A DNA stretch of 37,856 nucleotides from Moraxellaceae bacterium (GCA_018260315.1 JAGLBJ010000010.1:1-37856); one strand, 5' to 3'. Counted from the first letter of the stretch, positions 19,664-29,114 are shown. Notes: generated by a model not told the origin, from the sequence alone. Translations and numbers: made by a program.

Positions 19664-22552
19664 TTATTCTAAGTCCCTTGTTTGAGCAGCCGGCGGCAAC
19701 GGCGCAATATAACCAATAAACAGCATCATTAAACCTGCACCAATGAATGAAATCACACGTGCAATCGCGCCAATAGTCGACAAATCCAGTAAAACCAGCT
19801 TGGCTAGCACGAGTCCCAACAAGCCCAAACCGACTTTCCATAAAGTTCGCCGTTTTAAACGACTGGCAGTCACGGTTAATACCAACGCCGTTAACGTCCA
19901 TAATAGGGTCAAACCGGTTTGTACGCCGCTATTTTCCCAAGTGTAACTGCTCCAAATGCCGGTTTGATACTGCACATTGTAAAACCGTACCCACATGCTG
20001 CTCACAGTCCAAAATGCTGCTATACCTCCGCCAATCCCCAGCCATTTTTGTCCTTTTGGTCCAAGTTTGGGATACACCGCCAGCGCATATACCGCTACTG
20101 CCAACAGGGCCGTATCAAGCATGTTAAACAGGGGGAAATACGGCACCAGACCAAAGACCGGACTTAAAAAACTACCCGAATCATGCCAGTTTAACCAAAA
20201 CAGGTTCCAACCCAGTAGCGGCAACACTAGATAGGCACTATTCTGTAGCAAGCGATCTTTATCCAGCCAGACGGGCATGCGTCGCGCCGCAACAAGCGCC
20301 AGCAATAACGCCGCAATCGTCAGCAAACCAGACGATGGCGCAAACGAGTACGCGGTGTAATCGACCAGAACACCCACCCCCAGTAGCAGGGTTACAAAAA
20401 TCAGGACGCGACTATTAAACACAGGATATTTTGCAGAACGTCTGCGCATGGAAGGCGTGTTCAACATAAACCAGCGCCGGTACCACAGCAGGGCCAACCC
20501 TGTAAAGGCCAATAGCGTCAGACTGCCCTCAATCATATTATAATGATGGGTTGCCATAAAATAGGGTTCACTGCGCCCTGTCGAATACTGCCCCATGCTA
20601 AGAATAAGGACGACTCCGGTCATGAACAACCACACTTTGGCGGTCTGGCGCACTTGCGGCCATTGCTGTGCCCGGTCCAGCATTAGGCCAATGGCTGCCA
20701 GACTTAGCAAACCCCAGGCATAGTACGTCGGCGCAACAAACGGATTAACCGCCAGCATGGAATGCAATTGGATCGAACCGACAAGCCAGACCCACGTCGT
20801 AACCGCCAGCACCGCATAGGGCAATGCAATGGAGGTCGGGCGCGCTGTTTTTTGATAATCCTTCAGGAAAAAAGCCGAAGCCAGCCAGGCAGCCATCAAC
20901 ATCACCACGGGTACAATTGAACGCGTTAATCCATCGTTAATAATGCTGCCCTGGGTTCTACTACAATCACGACATAGACCCACTATATCCATCAAGCTAT
21001 CATTATTCATCAGCAGCCAAGCCAGGGCTTGCAGCAGCAAACCGAACATAACAGGCCATTTTTTGTTCTGACGCACGCCAAGCCATACCAGACCTGCCCC
21101 CTGAATCACCCAGCCTATCACCGTCCATTGCGCACTTAACGCCAACGGCACCACCAGCGCCAAAAATGCTACCCCCAGCGCCAAGGTGCCTTCGGTCATC
21201 AAACGTAAATGGGGCTGTTTTTTAACCAGATAAAACCCAAGGCCAATGTAAACAGCCGCCATGACTGCACTGCTGATGGCCAACATATTGGGCAAACCGT
21301 GCATCAGACCCGCTTGAAGCCCAAACGCAGCCAACGGTACGCCAAACAGTAACGTACCATCAAGCATGGCCACGGGATTTAGTGAATTGAGCGGTTTAAA
21401 TAACTCTTTAAAGGGCGTCTGGACGTTTACCGTAGAAGGTTCAGTGAAGGCATTGTTTTGCTGCTTTTTTCCTGCAATGGCTTGATTATATTGATAAATA
21501 TTTTGACCATAGCGTACCAGAATAAACAAATAAAGTGCCACATGCGCAACCAGTAACCCTTCAAGCGGCCAACGAATCGTATGTAATAACGTGGTATCAA
21601 GCGATTGCCAGCCTAAAAAGCCTGCCACGCCAAAGGTAACTAGCGCGCCCAGGGTATTTAATACTTTCCAGGTTCGATAATGCGCAATCGAGGCAACGGC
21701 GATATTTAAAACCAGATAATAACCAAAAAGACCGACCAGATTATGACTGCCGGTATTGGCCACAATCGGTGCGAGAAAAGCGCCGCCAAACGCCAGCAAC
21801 GCAATCGGAAAAGCATTTTGCCGCACCGACAACCACGCGCTAATGCCTGCTAAACCTGCCAATAAAACAAACGTCAATTGAGCCGGTATTACATGATAAA
21901 CATTTAATGCCCAAAATAATGTTAAATAAACAATCGCAAAACCGCCGCCTTCCAGGGTAAGACCATAACCGCGTCGCTGGCCTGCAAAGCGCATGCCCAA
22001 ACCGACCAGCAGTATGCCGCTTAGCACCACAAGGCCTAAATAAAACTCAATGGGAATATGGATAAACTGACTGGCTAATTTTAATAATAAAATCACCCCG
22101 ACCAATAACACGATAATGCCGACGCGGACGATTAAATTTCCCCCGGTAAACCATTGTTTTAGTGCCGTTAATACCGAACTGACCATCGGAACAGAAGATT
22201 CATCGGGTTCCAGTTGAGGCTTAACGCGGCCCAAAGGCTGCGGCGCGGCATGGGGCACTATAACCGGTGGCATGGCCAGATTATCAACCGCTTGTTGCGG
22301 CTGGGTAGGATTTAAAACACTCTCTGTTATTTTGGTTGATTCAGGTATTTCCGTTAGAGGCGGCTTGGTATCAACGGTAAATGGCGTAGTTGAATTTAAT
22401 GCTTGTAACTGTAGCTGGGCCAGGGTCTGTTCAAGAATAGCTACCCGCTTTTTTAAGGCGTTAAATCTTATTAATAAAATAAGTGATAGAATGACTGCCA
22501 GCATTTTAAGAATATTAAAAAGATACGTTGCCAGTAATACAAAAAAATACAT
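19664..22552 (-). CDS. DUF2339 family polytopic membrane protein
   Basis: A 962-residue integral membrane protein. An N-terminal hydrophobic helix (about 5-28) is followed by a short coiled-coil (ALKKRVAILEQTLAQLQLQ), a Pro/Gln/Thr-rich linker to about residue 135, and then about 25 or more hydrophobic segments to the C-terminus. The stretch WFTGGNLIVRVGIIVLLVGV is the family signature at the entry to the membrane part. Function unknown; the partner DUF3999 gene follows stop-to-start (TAAATG). AGGAT lies 9 bases before the ATG at 22552, which supports the start. A membrane-embedded role, perhaps with the DUF3999 protein as its outer part, is inference from the constant pairing. Confidence 0.88.
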   Translation of the reverse strand: MYFFVLLATYLFNILKMLAVILSLILLIRFNALKKRVAILEQTLAQLQLQALNSTTPFTVDTKPPLTEIPESTKITESVLNPTQPQQAVDNLAMPPVIVPHAAPQPLGRVKPQLEPDESSVPMVSSVLTALKQWFTGGNLIVRVGIIVLLVGVILLLKLASQFIHIPIEFYLGLVVLSGILLVGLGMRFAGQRRGYGLTLEGGGFAIVYLTLFWALNVYHVIPAQLTFVLLAGLAGISAWLSVRQNAFPIALLAFGGAFLAPIVANTGSHNLVGLFGYYLVLNIAVASIAHYRTWKVLNTLGALVTFGVAGFLGWQSLDTTLLHTIRWPLEGLLVAHVALYLFILVRYGQNIYQYNQAIAGKKQQNNAFTEPSTVNVQTPFKELFKPLNSLNPVAMLDGTLLFGVPLAAFGLQAGLMHGLPNMLAISSAVMAAVYIGLGFYLVKKQPHLRLMTEGTLALGVAFLALVVPLALSAQWTVIGWVIQGAGLVWLGVRQNKKWPVMFGLLLQALAWLLMNNDSLMDIVGLCRDCSRTQGSIINDGLTRSIVPVVMLMAAWLASAFFLKDYQKTARPTSIALPYAVLAVTTWVWLVGSIQLHSMLAVNPFVAPTYYAWGLLSLAAIGLMLDRAQQWPQVRQTAKVWLFMTGVVLILSMGQYSTGRSEPYFMATHHYNMIEGSLTLLAFTGLALLWYRRWFMLNTPSMRRRSAKYPVFNSRVLIFVTLLLGVGVLVDYTAYSFAPSSGLLTIAALLLALVAARRMPVWLDKDRLLQNSAYLVLPLLGWNLFWLNWHDSGSFLSPVFGLVPYFPLFNMLDTALLAVAVYALAVYPKLGPKGQKWLGIGGGIAAFWTVSSMWVRFYNVQYQTGIWSSYTWENSGVQTGLTLLWTLTALVLTVTASRLKRRTLWKVGLGLLGLVLAKLVLLDLSTIGAIARVISFIGAGLMMLFIGYIAPLPPAAQTRDLE

Positions 22553-22882
22553 TTGTTGTTATCCTACTTAGACGGGCTACAACACCCAGACAAAGCCATA
22601 ACCCTTAAACCGTTTTATCTGAGCGTTTATACAGGTCAGTATAGCTCATTTTATTTATTTCGCCTAAATTCAATCATTAGCGCAACAATATAGCCGGCTA
22701 GCTTTTTATGATACAGCGTTTTTGGAAACTATCGGTCTATTAAAGCTAAGGCAACAGGCACGCGTTATCTATTTATCTTAAAATTTGGTATACTTTGCGC
22801 CGCTTGACTCCATGATAAGCAGGTGCATTTGAACATGCATTGGTTAAAATTTCAGGGTTAATCTATCAGAGGAAACTACGTC
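22553..22882. other. Intergenic stretch of 330 bases between divergent DUF2339 and mltF
   Basis: No gene is visible. It is AT-rich and should hold the promoters of both divergent genes. On the plus strand TATACT at 22789-22794 is a good -10 match, 89 bases before the mltF ATG; its -35 would be the weak TTATCT at 22765-22770 (spacer 18). No hairpin with a T run is seen. Confidence 0.45.
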
Positions 22883-24121
22883 ATGCAGACTTATGTTTAT
22901 CGGTTATCGGTCAAACCCGCAGGCTCCACAGTGGCTGTCATGACGATGCTGTTGCTTGCGCTCACGGCCGGTCCTGCCGTTGCACGCAAGCCCGCCAAAC
23001 CTGTTGAACTTGACCTGACCAATCCTGTGGATTTAGCGGCCTTAGCCACGACTGCTCTTGACAAAAGCACGCCTGATACGCTGCTAAAATCCAAACTGAC
23101 TGCTAGAACAGCCAGCCACTTAGATACCATTATTAAGAAAAAAACCTTACGTGTGGCCAGTGTGGCAGGGGAAAGCACGGTATTTAACCGTGATGGCTTT
23201 ACGCACGGGTTTGGCTATGATATCGCGCGCGCTTATGCCCACGATTTAAACGTTAAATTTAATTTTAAAACCTTCAAAACGCCGCAAGCCGCTTTAGAGG
23301 CTGTGCAAAAAGGTCAGGCCGATTTTGCCATGACCACCGTCGTACCGGCTTTCATTGCCAAAAAAAACCTGGCCAGTAGCGATATCAGCTGCGGCAAACC
23401 AGAAACCTTAAGTAAAAGCGGCCTAAGTTCGGCCTTAAATTGGGCGTTTCCCAATAATACCGACCCCTTATTTAGCAGTGCGACGGCTTATTTGTGCCAG
23501 CAAAGTCAGACTGGGGCAACAGGGCGACTGGCAAATTTTTATACAACCAACATTATGCGCAATCGAGTTGAGCGTGCGACCTTTCATGAACGGGTCAGTA
23601 CAACGATGCCGCTCTATGCACCGGTTTTTCAAAGTAGCGCCAAGCAGCAAAAACTCGATTGGCAGTTACTGGTGGCCATGGGCTATCAGGAGTCGCATTT
23701 ACAGGCGGCAGCCATTTCGCCTACAGGGGTGATGGGGCTGATGATGCTGACGCAACACACGGCCAAAGACATGGGTGTACAGGACCGAACCAATCCCTTT
23801 TTAAGCATTGAAGGCGGGGCTAAATATTTTGGCATGTTACAAAGGCAGTTTGCCAGCGTTCCCAAGCCCGACCGTGTATGGTTCTGTCTGGCTGCATACA
23901 ACATGGGGCCTGCCGCACTTAACAATGTACGCGCTCAGGTCAAAAAAGCCGGTGGCGATGTCAATAGCTGGAAAGATGTTTTTCAGTATTTATCAGAAAA
24001 TGCGCCTAAAAATGCCAGTTACAACCAAGCCCTGCATTATGTAACGCGTATTCGGGCTTATCTGGAAACCTTTAAGCAGGACAGCAATCTGACCAAAATA
24101 GGTAAAATGTATCGGGTTTAG
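22883..24121 (+). CDS. mltF: MltF-like membrane-bound lytic transglycosylase, shortened solute-binding domain
   Basis: Cleaves the glycan strands of peptidoglycan with formation of 1,6-anhydro-MurNAc. A signal peptide or anchor lies at residues about 15-35 (ending AVARKP). Residues about 85-155 are the first part of a periplasmic solute-binding fold (GFGYDIARAYAHDLNVKFNF, QADFAMTT). The C-terminal SLT domain (about 255-400) has the catalytic Glu270 in MGYQESHLQ, then SPTGVMGLMMLT and CLAAYNMGPAAL. The protein has 412 residues against about 490-520 for typical MltF. The missing length falls between QADFAMTT and WAFPNNTD, where lobe II of the binding domain should be. GAGGAA about 8 bases upstream fixes the start. 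Followed by sppA after 169 bases. Confidence 0.85.
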   Translation: MQTYVYRLSVKPAGSTVAVMTMLLLALTAGPAVARKPAKPVELDLTNPVDLAALATTALDKSTPDTLLKSKLTARTASHLDTIIKKKTLRVASVAGESTVFNRDGFTHGFGYDIARAYAHDLNVKFNFKTFKTPQAALEAVQKGQADFAMTTVVPAFIAKKNLASSDISCGKPETLSKSGLSSALNWAFPNNTDPLFSSATAYLCQQSQTGATGRLANFYTTNIMRNRVERATFHERVSTTMPLYAPVFQSSAKQQKLDWQLLVAMGYQESHLQAAAISPTGVMGLMMLTQHTAKDMGVQDRTNPFLSIEGGAKYFGMLQRQFASVPKPDRVWFCLAAYNMGPAALNNVRAQVKKAGGDVNSWKDVFQYLSENAPKNASYNQALHYVTRIRAYLETFKQDSNLTKIGKMYRV

Positions 24122-24290
24122 TGCGTTCCATTAGGTCATCATTATGCTATTCAATACGATTAATGGCGCTAACATGCGGCCTCGTCTGCATAAACCCTAC
24201 ATGATCTTATGGCGTGTGCATTAAAACCTACTGGACAAACGGGGGAAAATGTAGCAAGGTAACGCTTATTTTATCGTTTAAGTGAATTTT

Positions 24291-25343
24291 ATGAGCTGGC
24301 CGCCAAATCCTCATTCCAAACCTAATTCCCCTGTCAACAACCCGCCTACTCCATTGACCGATGCCCATTTAATGCGCGAAGTGTTGCTGGCTACGGTCAC
24401 CGAGCAACAACGCGCGCGTCGCTGGAATAATTTTTTTAGGTTAGTATCGCTTGCATTAACCTTGCTGGTGCTGGGCTCGCTCGCCCGTAGTTGCAGCCAT
24501 GCGGATAAAAAAACCATGCCACTCGATAGCACCATGCCACATTTAGCGGTGGTTAATATTGAAGGGGAAATTGGCAGCAAACGCGGCGGGGTTGAAAGTG
24601 ATGATGTCATTAAAGCCATCAATAAAGCCTTTGCTGCCGAACAAAGTAAAGCCGTTGTGCTTAATATTAATTCGCCGGGCGGTTCACCCGTTCAATCCGA
24701 TGACATCTGGCAGGATATACGCTATCAACGTACCCGATTCCCCGATAAAAAAGTCTATGCCGTAATTGGCGATTTGGGAGCGTCCGGGGCTTATTATATT
24801 GCGTCTGCTGCCGATGAAATTTGGGTGAATCCGTCAAGTTTAGTGGGTTCAATTGGCGTGATTATGCCCAACTATGGCGTAACCGAGTTGGCCAAAAAAC
24901 TGGGCGTTGAAGACCGCACCCTGACGGCTGGCGCGCACAAGGCGATTTTAAGCCCGACCCGGCCTTTAGATGCCCTTGAAAAAGTCCATGTGCAAGGCGT
25001 ACTTGATAATGTCCATTCACATTTTATCAATGCCGTTAAAACGGGTCGCGGTAACCGCTTAAAAGCTGATACACCCGATTTGTTTTCAGGCTTGTTTTGG
25101 AGTGGTGAGCAGGCCATTACGGTGGGTTTAGCCGATAAAACGGGTAATATTGACAGCCTGGGGCGCAGCTTAAAAATTGATAAAAAAGTTGATTACACTA
25201 TCGAGCATAGTCCGCTTGAGACACTTTTTGGAAAAATGGGAACTCAGTTTGGTCAAACCATCGGCAGCGCGATGTCTCAGCAATTACAAACTCAATTGCT
25301 TGGTCACTCCTTGCCTGACAATCGGGATTTACCGTTAAAATGA
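24291..25343 (+). CDS. sppA: Signal peptide peptidase SppA, short (S49) form
   Basis: A membrane-anchored serine protease with Ser/Lys dyad that degrades signal peptides left in the membrane. From the ATG at 24291 the product has 350 residues. There is one N-terminal membrane helix (about 48-65, FFRLVSLALTLLVLGSLA) and the protease fold behind it, with the nucleophile Ser165 in DLGASGAYY and the general base Lys217 in AGAHKAIL, followed by SPTRPL. This is the short, single-domain type, not the 600-residue E. coli form. An upstream GTG at 24282 is in frame but lacks a Shine-Dalgarno; AAGTGA before 24291 is better. The next gene overlaps by ATGA. Confidence 0.92.
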   Translation: MSWPPNPHSKPNSPVNNPPTPLTDAHLMREVLLATVTEQQRARRWNNFFRLVSLALTLLVLGSLARSCSHADKKTMPLDSTMPHLAVVNIEGEIGSKRGGVESDDVIKAINKAFAAEQSKAVVLNINSPGGSPVQSDDIWQDIRYQRTRFPDKKVYAVIGDLGASGAYYIASAADEIWVNPSSLVGSIGVIMPNYGVTELAKKLGVEDRTLTAGAHKAILSPTRPLDALEKVHVQGVLDNVHSHFINAVKTGRGNRLKADTPDLFSGLFWSGEQAITVGLADKTGNIDSLGRSLKIDKKVDYTIEHSPLETLFGKMGTQFGQTIGSAMSQQLQTQLLGHSLPDNRDLPLK

Positions 25344-26215
25344 GCCCTTTATACGTTCCTTCTACGCCACCTATTGACCCTTTTTTAGGTCGCGATACAG
25401 GTACTAAACCGTTATTACATTTTGTCCATGCCAATGGCGTGCCTTCGGGAACCTATCGTGTTTTGTTTGATGCATTGGCACCTGATTTTGATATTATTGG
25501 CATTCCGTTATTAGGGATCGACCCAACATTTCCCGTTAATAATCATTGGCAAAATCTTGCCGACCATATCATTGAGAGTATTCATCGTCAGCCCAGGAGC
25601 CGGCCTGTCATTGGGCTTGGACATTCTATGGGCGCCTTATGCAGTCTGCTTGCAGCTTATAAAGAACCTGCCTTGATGACCCAGCTCATTATGCTTGACC
25701 CACCGCTCATCAATGGCGCGTATTCCTTAGTAATGCATTTGTCCAAACGCTATCATGTACCGACCCTGGACCGCTTAAGCCCGGCCGGAGCTTCGGCCAA
25801 ACGGCGCGACCACTGGGCCAGTCGTGAAGAGGCCGCCGAAAAATTGCGCACGCGCGGCATGTTTAAAACCTTTCACCCGCAAGCGTTTGATGATTATATT
25901 GAATATGGCCTAACCGACGACCCCAGACGTGGCGGCGTAACTTTGACCATTCCTAAAGATGTGGAAGTTGAGGTGTTTCGCACCAATCCCTCATTTTGGT
26001 GGCGACCTAATCAGGCCAAAGTGCCGATTCCCGTGCAAAATTTAACCACGCGCGACAGTGTGTTTTACCAACGTGGGTTTGTACAGCGTGCCGAACGGCA
26101 ACTGGGTATTCCGTATCGACTGGTGCCACAAGGCAGCCATATGTTTCCGCTAGAATTTCCGGAAATGACCGCCCGCCAGATTAAGGCAATGACGGGGTTA
26201 TTTAATACGCCATAA
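25340..26215 (+). CDS. Alpha/beta hydrolase
   Basis: A 291-residue cytoplasmic alpha/beta-hydrolase fold enzyme. Visible are the oxyanion region HFVHANGVPSGTY (about 27-39), the nucleophile elbow GHSMG (Ser96) and the likely catalytic His267 in QGSHMFPLEFP. The catalytic acid is not obvious. Substrate unknown; no lid or secretion signal is seen. The ATG overlaps the sppA stop (ATGA at 25340-25343), so it is expressed together with the peptidase. The family is too broad for a closer call. Confidence 0.88.
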   Translation: MSPLYVPSTPPIDPFLGRDTGTKPLLHFVHANGVPSGTYRVLFDALAPDFDIIGIPLLGIDPTFPVNNHWQNLADHIIESIHRQPRSRPVIGLGHSMGALCSLLAAYKEPALMTQLIMLDPPLINGAYSLVMHLSKRYHVPTLDRLSPAGASAKRRDHWASREEAAEKLRTRGMFKTFHPQAFDDYIEYGLTDDPRRGGVTLTIPKDVEVEVFRTNPSFWWRPNQAKVPIPVQNLTTRDSVFYQRGFVQRAERQLGIPYRLVPQGSHMFPLEFPEMTARQIKAMTGLFNTP

Positions 26216-26232
26216 TGTTAAAGCGCCGTTAT

Positions 26233-26263
26233 TTAAAGCAATCTAGCTTTCTACAAGCTTTAA
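26233..26263. terminator. Weak hairpin after the alpha/beta hydrolase
   Basis: TTAAAGC (26233-26239) pairs with GCTTTAA (26257-26263) around a 17-base loop; a shorter inner stem AAAGC/GCTTT is an alternative. It follows the hydrolase stop by 18 bases and overlaps the end of the opposite short gene. There is no T run, so the call is weak. Confidence 0.3.
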
Positions 26264-26506
26264 CAGAACTGGCCATAAATTTTGATGAGATTTTTTAAAC
26301 CAGCCCATATGACCAATCGTTTGATATTGATAATCAAGCGGGTTTACAGACATAAACCGCGTCTGGGCGTTGGGGTATATATCCAAAGTCGCTGAACGTA
26401 TCAGGACAGGCGTTTTGGCAGCAGGGCCGATTGATGGGACAAAAAATCGGCCTGATGAACGACAACCATCGACAGCTTTAAACAGCAATTCGGTAGATGT
26501 AGTCAT
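26243..26506 (-). pseudogene. Internally deleted alpha/beta hydrolase remnant (87 residues)
   Basis: An 87-residue ORF from the ATG at 26506, which has GGAG 5 bases upstream; an upstream in-frame ATG at 26545 lacks one. Its first 40 residues (FKAVDGCRSSGRFFVP, then TPVLIRSATLD) resemble the N-terminus of COG4757-type hydrolases. Its last 40 (YQYQTIGHMGWFKKSHQNLW) resemble the C-terminus of the same family, with the catalytic His and the GHxGFF-like motif. The nucleophile elbow, lid and acid, about 200 residues, are absent, with the join near TLDIYP/NAQTRF. This reads as one in-frame internal deletion. The product cannot be an active hydrolase, though the ORF and ribosome-binding site remain intact. 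It lies alone, opposite to its neighbours. The family assignment is from motif memory. Confidence 0.55.
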
Positions 26507-26544
26507 TACGGCTCCATAAAGGGGGAATAAAAGAAAACTCCCCA

Positions 26545-26573
26545 TTAAAAACCGTCATCATGTCCGCTATAAT
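26545..26573 (+). promoter_or_regulatory. Sigma-70-type promoter for the DUF962 gene
   Basis: TTAAAA (26545-26550) and a perfect -10 TATAAT (26568-26573) are spaced by 17 bases. The leader to the ATG at 26681 would be about 100 bases. The -35 matches at 4 of 6 positions. Confidence 0.5.
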
Positions 26574-26680
26574 ATAAAATAATGAACGAAGCGCGCAAAA
26601 ATGATTCACTGTTTTAGGCTTTTACCTGCTAAAGTAGATAAGACCCTTGTTTAAATTTTATCCAGACCACGGACGGTTTT

Positions 26681-27133
26681 ATGTTTGCAGCGATGTTTAA
26701 ATCTAAGTCTAAATTCACCCCCAAGCGCTCCCTCGAACAATGGCTGGCTGATTATGCTGTCAGTCATCAACACCCGTTTAACAAGGCATTGCATTGGTTT
26801 TGCGTGCCGACTATCTTTGCCAGTCTGATTGGCATGGGAATGTCATGGCAGGCAGGACTTACGTTGATTCTGCTGGCCTTGGCATTACTATTTTATGTGC
26901 AGTTATCGCCTACGCTGGCCTTTACGATGGCAGTCTTTATCGGAGCTTGTGTGGCGGCTGTGGTAGCATTGCCGTTTAAATTTAAACCCTATTTTACCGT
27001 GTTTGTGGTGGCGTGGGTCGGGCAATTTATCGGGCATAAAATTGAAGGGCAAAAACCCTCTTTTTTTGAAGATTTACAGTTTTTATTGATTGGTCCTGCA
27101 TGGCTTATGCAAAAAATTGTTAGGTTTGCATAG
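26681..27133 (+). CDS. DUF962 / Mpo1-like membrane protein
   Basis: A 150-residue protein of the Mpo1-like (DUF962) family. The conserved histidines appear in YAVSHQHPFNKALHWFCVP (near residues 29-40) and in WVGQFIGHKIEGQKPS (near 110-126). Between them lie three to four hydrophobic segments, and the C-terminus FLLIGPAWLMQK is typical. The yeast member Mpo1 is an iron-dependent dioxygenase that oxidises 2-hydroxy fatty acids in the endoplasmic reticulum; whether bacterial members do the same is not settled. Single gene with its own predicted promoter, ending 29 bases from convergent hemW. Confidence 0.88.
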   Translation: MFAAMFKSKSKFTPKRSLEQWLADYAVSHQHPFNKALHWFCVPTIFASLIGMGMSWQAGLTLILLALALLFYVQLSPTLAFTMAVFIGACVAAVVALPFKFKPYFTVFVVAWVGQFIGHKIEGQKPSFFEDLQFLLIGPAWLMQKIVRFA

Positions 27134-27162
27134 CGGCGCGTTTTATTGTGATTGAGTTTGGT

Positions 27163-28326
27163 TTAGCCTGTTTCATCGGCTAAAAAATGATTAAGTACCT
27201 GATTTAAATAACGCAACCCCTGCGGTGTGGTGACTAAACGCCCTTCTTGCGACATTAAGCCCCGTTGCCTTAATTGCTCAACCACCGGCAATATGACCTG
27301 TAATGGCAACCCCGTACGTTCTTCAAACCAATAATACGGCACACCATACACCAAACGCAGCGCATTCAACATAAATTCAAACGGCAAAAGCCCCGGGGAC
27401 AAAATTTGCGTTTGAATATCGGGTGCAGGCACAACGGCCAGATAATCGCGCGGCAACCGACTTTTTTGGTAACGTTCGATACGGTCAGCATAAGTAATTT
27501 TTCCATGTGCGCCCGCCCCAATTGCCAGATAATCGCCAAATTCCCAATAATTAACATTATGCCGGCAAGGCGTTGCTTTCGTCCAGGCCGATACTTCATA
27601 CTGCATAAACCCCGCCTGAATCAACAACTCTTCACCCGCCGCCTGGATATCCGCCAATGTGTCTTCATCAGGTAAAATCGGCTGTTCCCTAAAAAAGACC
27701 GTATTGGGTTCAATGGTCAGTTGATACCATGAAATATGCGTCGCACCTGCCAGAATGGCTGCCTGTAAATCAAACAAGGCCTGCTCAAGGGTTTGGCCGG
27801 GCAACCCGTGCATCAAATCGACATTGACGCGCTCAAAACCGGCTTGGCGTGCGGCAATAATGGCCGTTTTTGCCTCATCAGCCGAATGAATACGCCCAAG
27901 ACGCTTTAACGCCGCATCATTAAAAGATTGCACGCCGACGGATAACCGATTAATGCCCGCCGCAAGATAATCGGCAAACGGAGCATGTTCAAGGGTTCCT
28001 GCATTGGCTTCAATGGTGATTTCCATATCGGCTTGAAAATTAATAACCTTTTGAATTTCCTCAAATAAAAACTGATAACCGCCTGCCGAAATGAGTGATG
28101 GCGTGCCCCCGCCCACAAATATACTGGTGAGCGTCCGCCTCTGTATTTTGGGTAACTGTGCCTTAAAATCGGCCAATAATGCCCATAAATAATCCCGTTC
28201 CAACTGCGGCGTCAAGCCCGTTTCGGGTACGGTATGCGAATTAAAATCGCAATACGGACATTTTTTAACGCACCACGGCATATGAATGTACAGTGTCAAC
28301 GGGATTTTTACAGGGTCTAGGGTCAT
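27163..28326 (-). CDS. hemW: Radical SAM heme chaperone HemW
   Basis: Cytoplasmic protein that binds heme and passes it to target enzymes; formerly annotated as an oxygen-independent coproporphyrinogen oxidase. The radical SAM cluster motif is CVKKCPYC (Cys19, Cys23, Cys26), followed by FNSH. The SAM-binding GGGTPS, VGVQSFND, DLMHGLPGQT and the C-terminal HemW domain with YWEFGDYLAIGAGAHG are present. The 387-residue length is normal for the family (E. coli 378). The Shine-Dalgarno before the ATG at 28326 is weak. Confidence 0.94.
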   Translation of the reverse strand: MTLDPVKIPLTLYIHMPWCVKKCPYCDFNSHTVPETGLTPQLERDYLWALLADFKAQLPKIQRRTLTSIFVGGGTPSLISAGGYQFLFEEIQKVINFQADMEITIEANAGTLEHAPFADYLAAGINRLSVGVQSFNDAALKRLGRIHSADEAKTAIIAARQAGFERVNVDLMHGLPGQTLEQALFDLQAAILAGATHISWYQLTIEPNTVFFREQPILPDEDTLADIQAAGEELLIQAGFMQYEVSAWTKATPCRHNVNYWEFGDYLAIGAGAHGKITYADRIERYQKSRLPRDYLAVVPAPDIQTQILSPGLLPFEFMLNALRLVYGVPYYWFEERTGLPLQVILPVVEQLRQRGLMSQEGRLVTTPQGLRYLNQVLNHFLADETG

Positions 28327-28581
28327 GTTGAATGGGTTTTCAGGTTAAAAATTCGTTGGAAGTGTACGGGATTTTAAAGTAGCTGGTAAATATTTTTAGG
28401 ATTTAGACTGGTCAAGCCCAGTTCATTTTTAAATTCTTCTCTGCCCAGATCAACCGGACTTTAGTAAAAAGCAGGATTTTGCCGCCCAAAAATGGTATAT
28501 TGACCGCGCTTTAAAGGCCTTAAAAAATCCTAAAGATAGCGCACAGTTTACGCACCCGTCCGTAATGTTAATGAGAATGGC

Positions 28582-29058
28582 ATGAATTATTGGCTAATGA
28601 AATCGGAACCGACGTTTTGCGGCATCGACCATTTAATAGCTCAAGGCGTGATGTTGTGGGACGGTGTGCGCAATTATCAGGCGCGTAATTTTTTACGGCA
28701 AATGCAGGTGGGCGACCCGGCGCTGTTTTATCATTCCAACTGTAAAACGTCGGGCATTGCAGGTCAAATGAAAATTGTCCGCGCAGGCTACCCCGACCCG
28801 ACCCAGTTTAATGCAGAAAGTCGCTATTTCGACCCTAAATCGACCCTGGAAAAACCGCGCTGGACCGGTGTAGATGTAGGCGAAGGTCAAAAATGGCCGA
28901 ATTTACTCCCGTTATCGAGTTTACGCCAAATGCCTGAACTTGAAGGCCTTGAACTGCTTAAACGTGGCAGCCGCTTATCGTTAATGCCATTAACTAAAGC
29001 ACAATGGCAGGCCATTTTGGCTGAAAAAGAATATGTTGATGAACATGTGACGAATTAA
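28582..29058 (+). CDS. EVE-domain protein
   Basis: A 158-residue single-domain protein of the EVE family, a PUA-like fold related to YTH domains. The signature is MNYWLMKSEP at the start, WDGVRNYQARNF (about 26-37), GDPALFYHSN and RYFDPKSTLEKPRW. EVE/PUA-like domains bind modified bases in RNA or DNA; stand-alone copies like this one are widespread and their target is not established. GAG lies about 9 bases before the ATG. Divergent from hemW across 255 bases, where TATATT at 28496-28501 is a possible -10 without a convincing -35. Confidence 0.92.
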   Translation: MNYWLMKSEPTFCGIDHLIAQGVMLWDGVRNYQARNFLRQMQVGDPALFYHSNCKTSGIAGQMKIVRAGYPDPTQFNAESRYFDPKSTLEKPRWTGVDVGEGQKWPNLLPLSSLRQMPELEGLELLKRGSRLSLMPLTKAQWQAILAEKEYVDEHVTN

Positions 29059-29114
29059 CATGGATTCACACTAACAACCTCATTATTAATTTAGAAGTTT
29101 TTAAGGAATATCCC

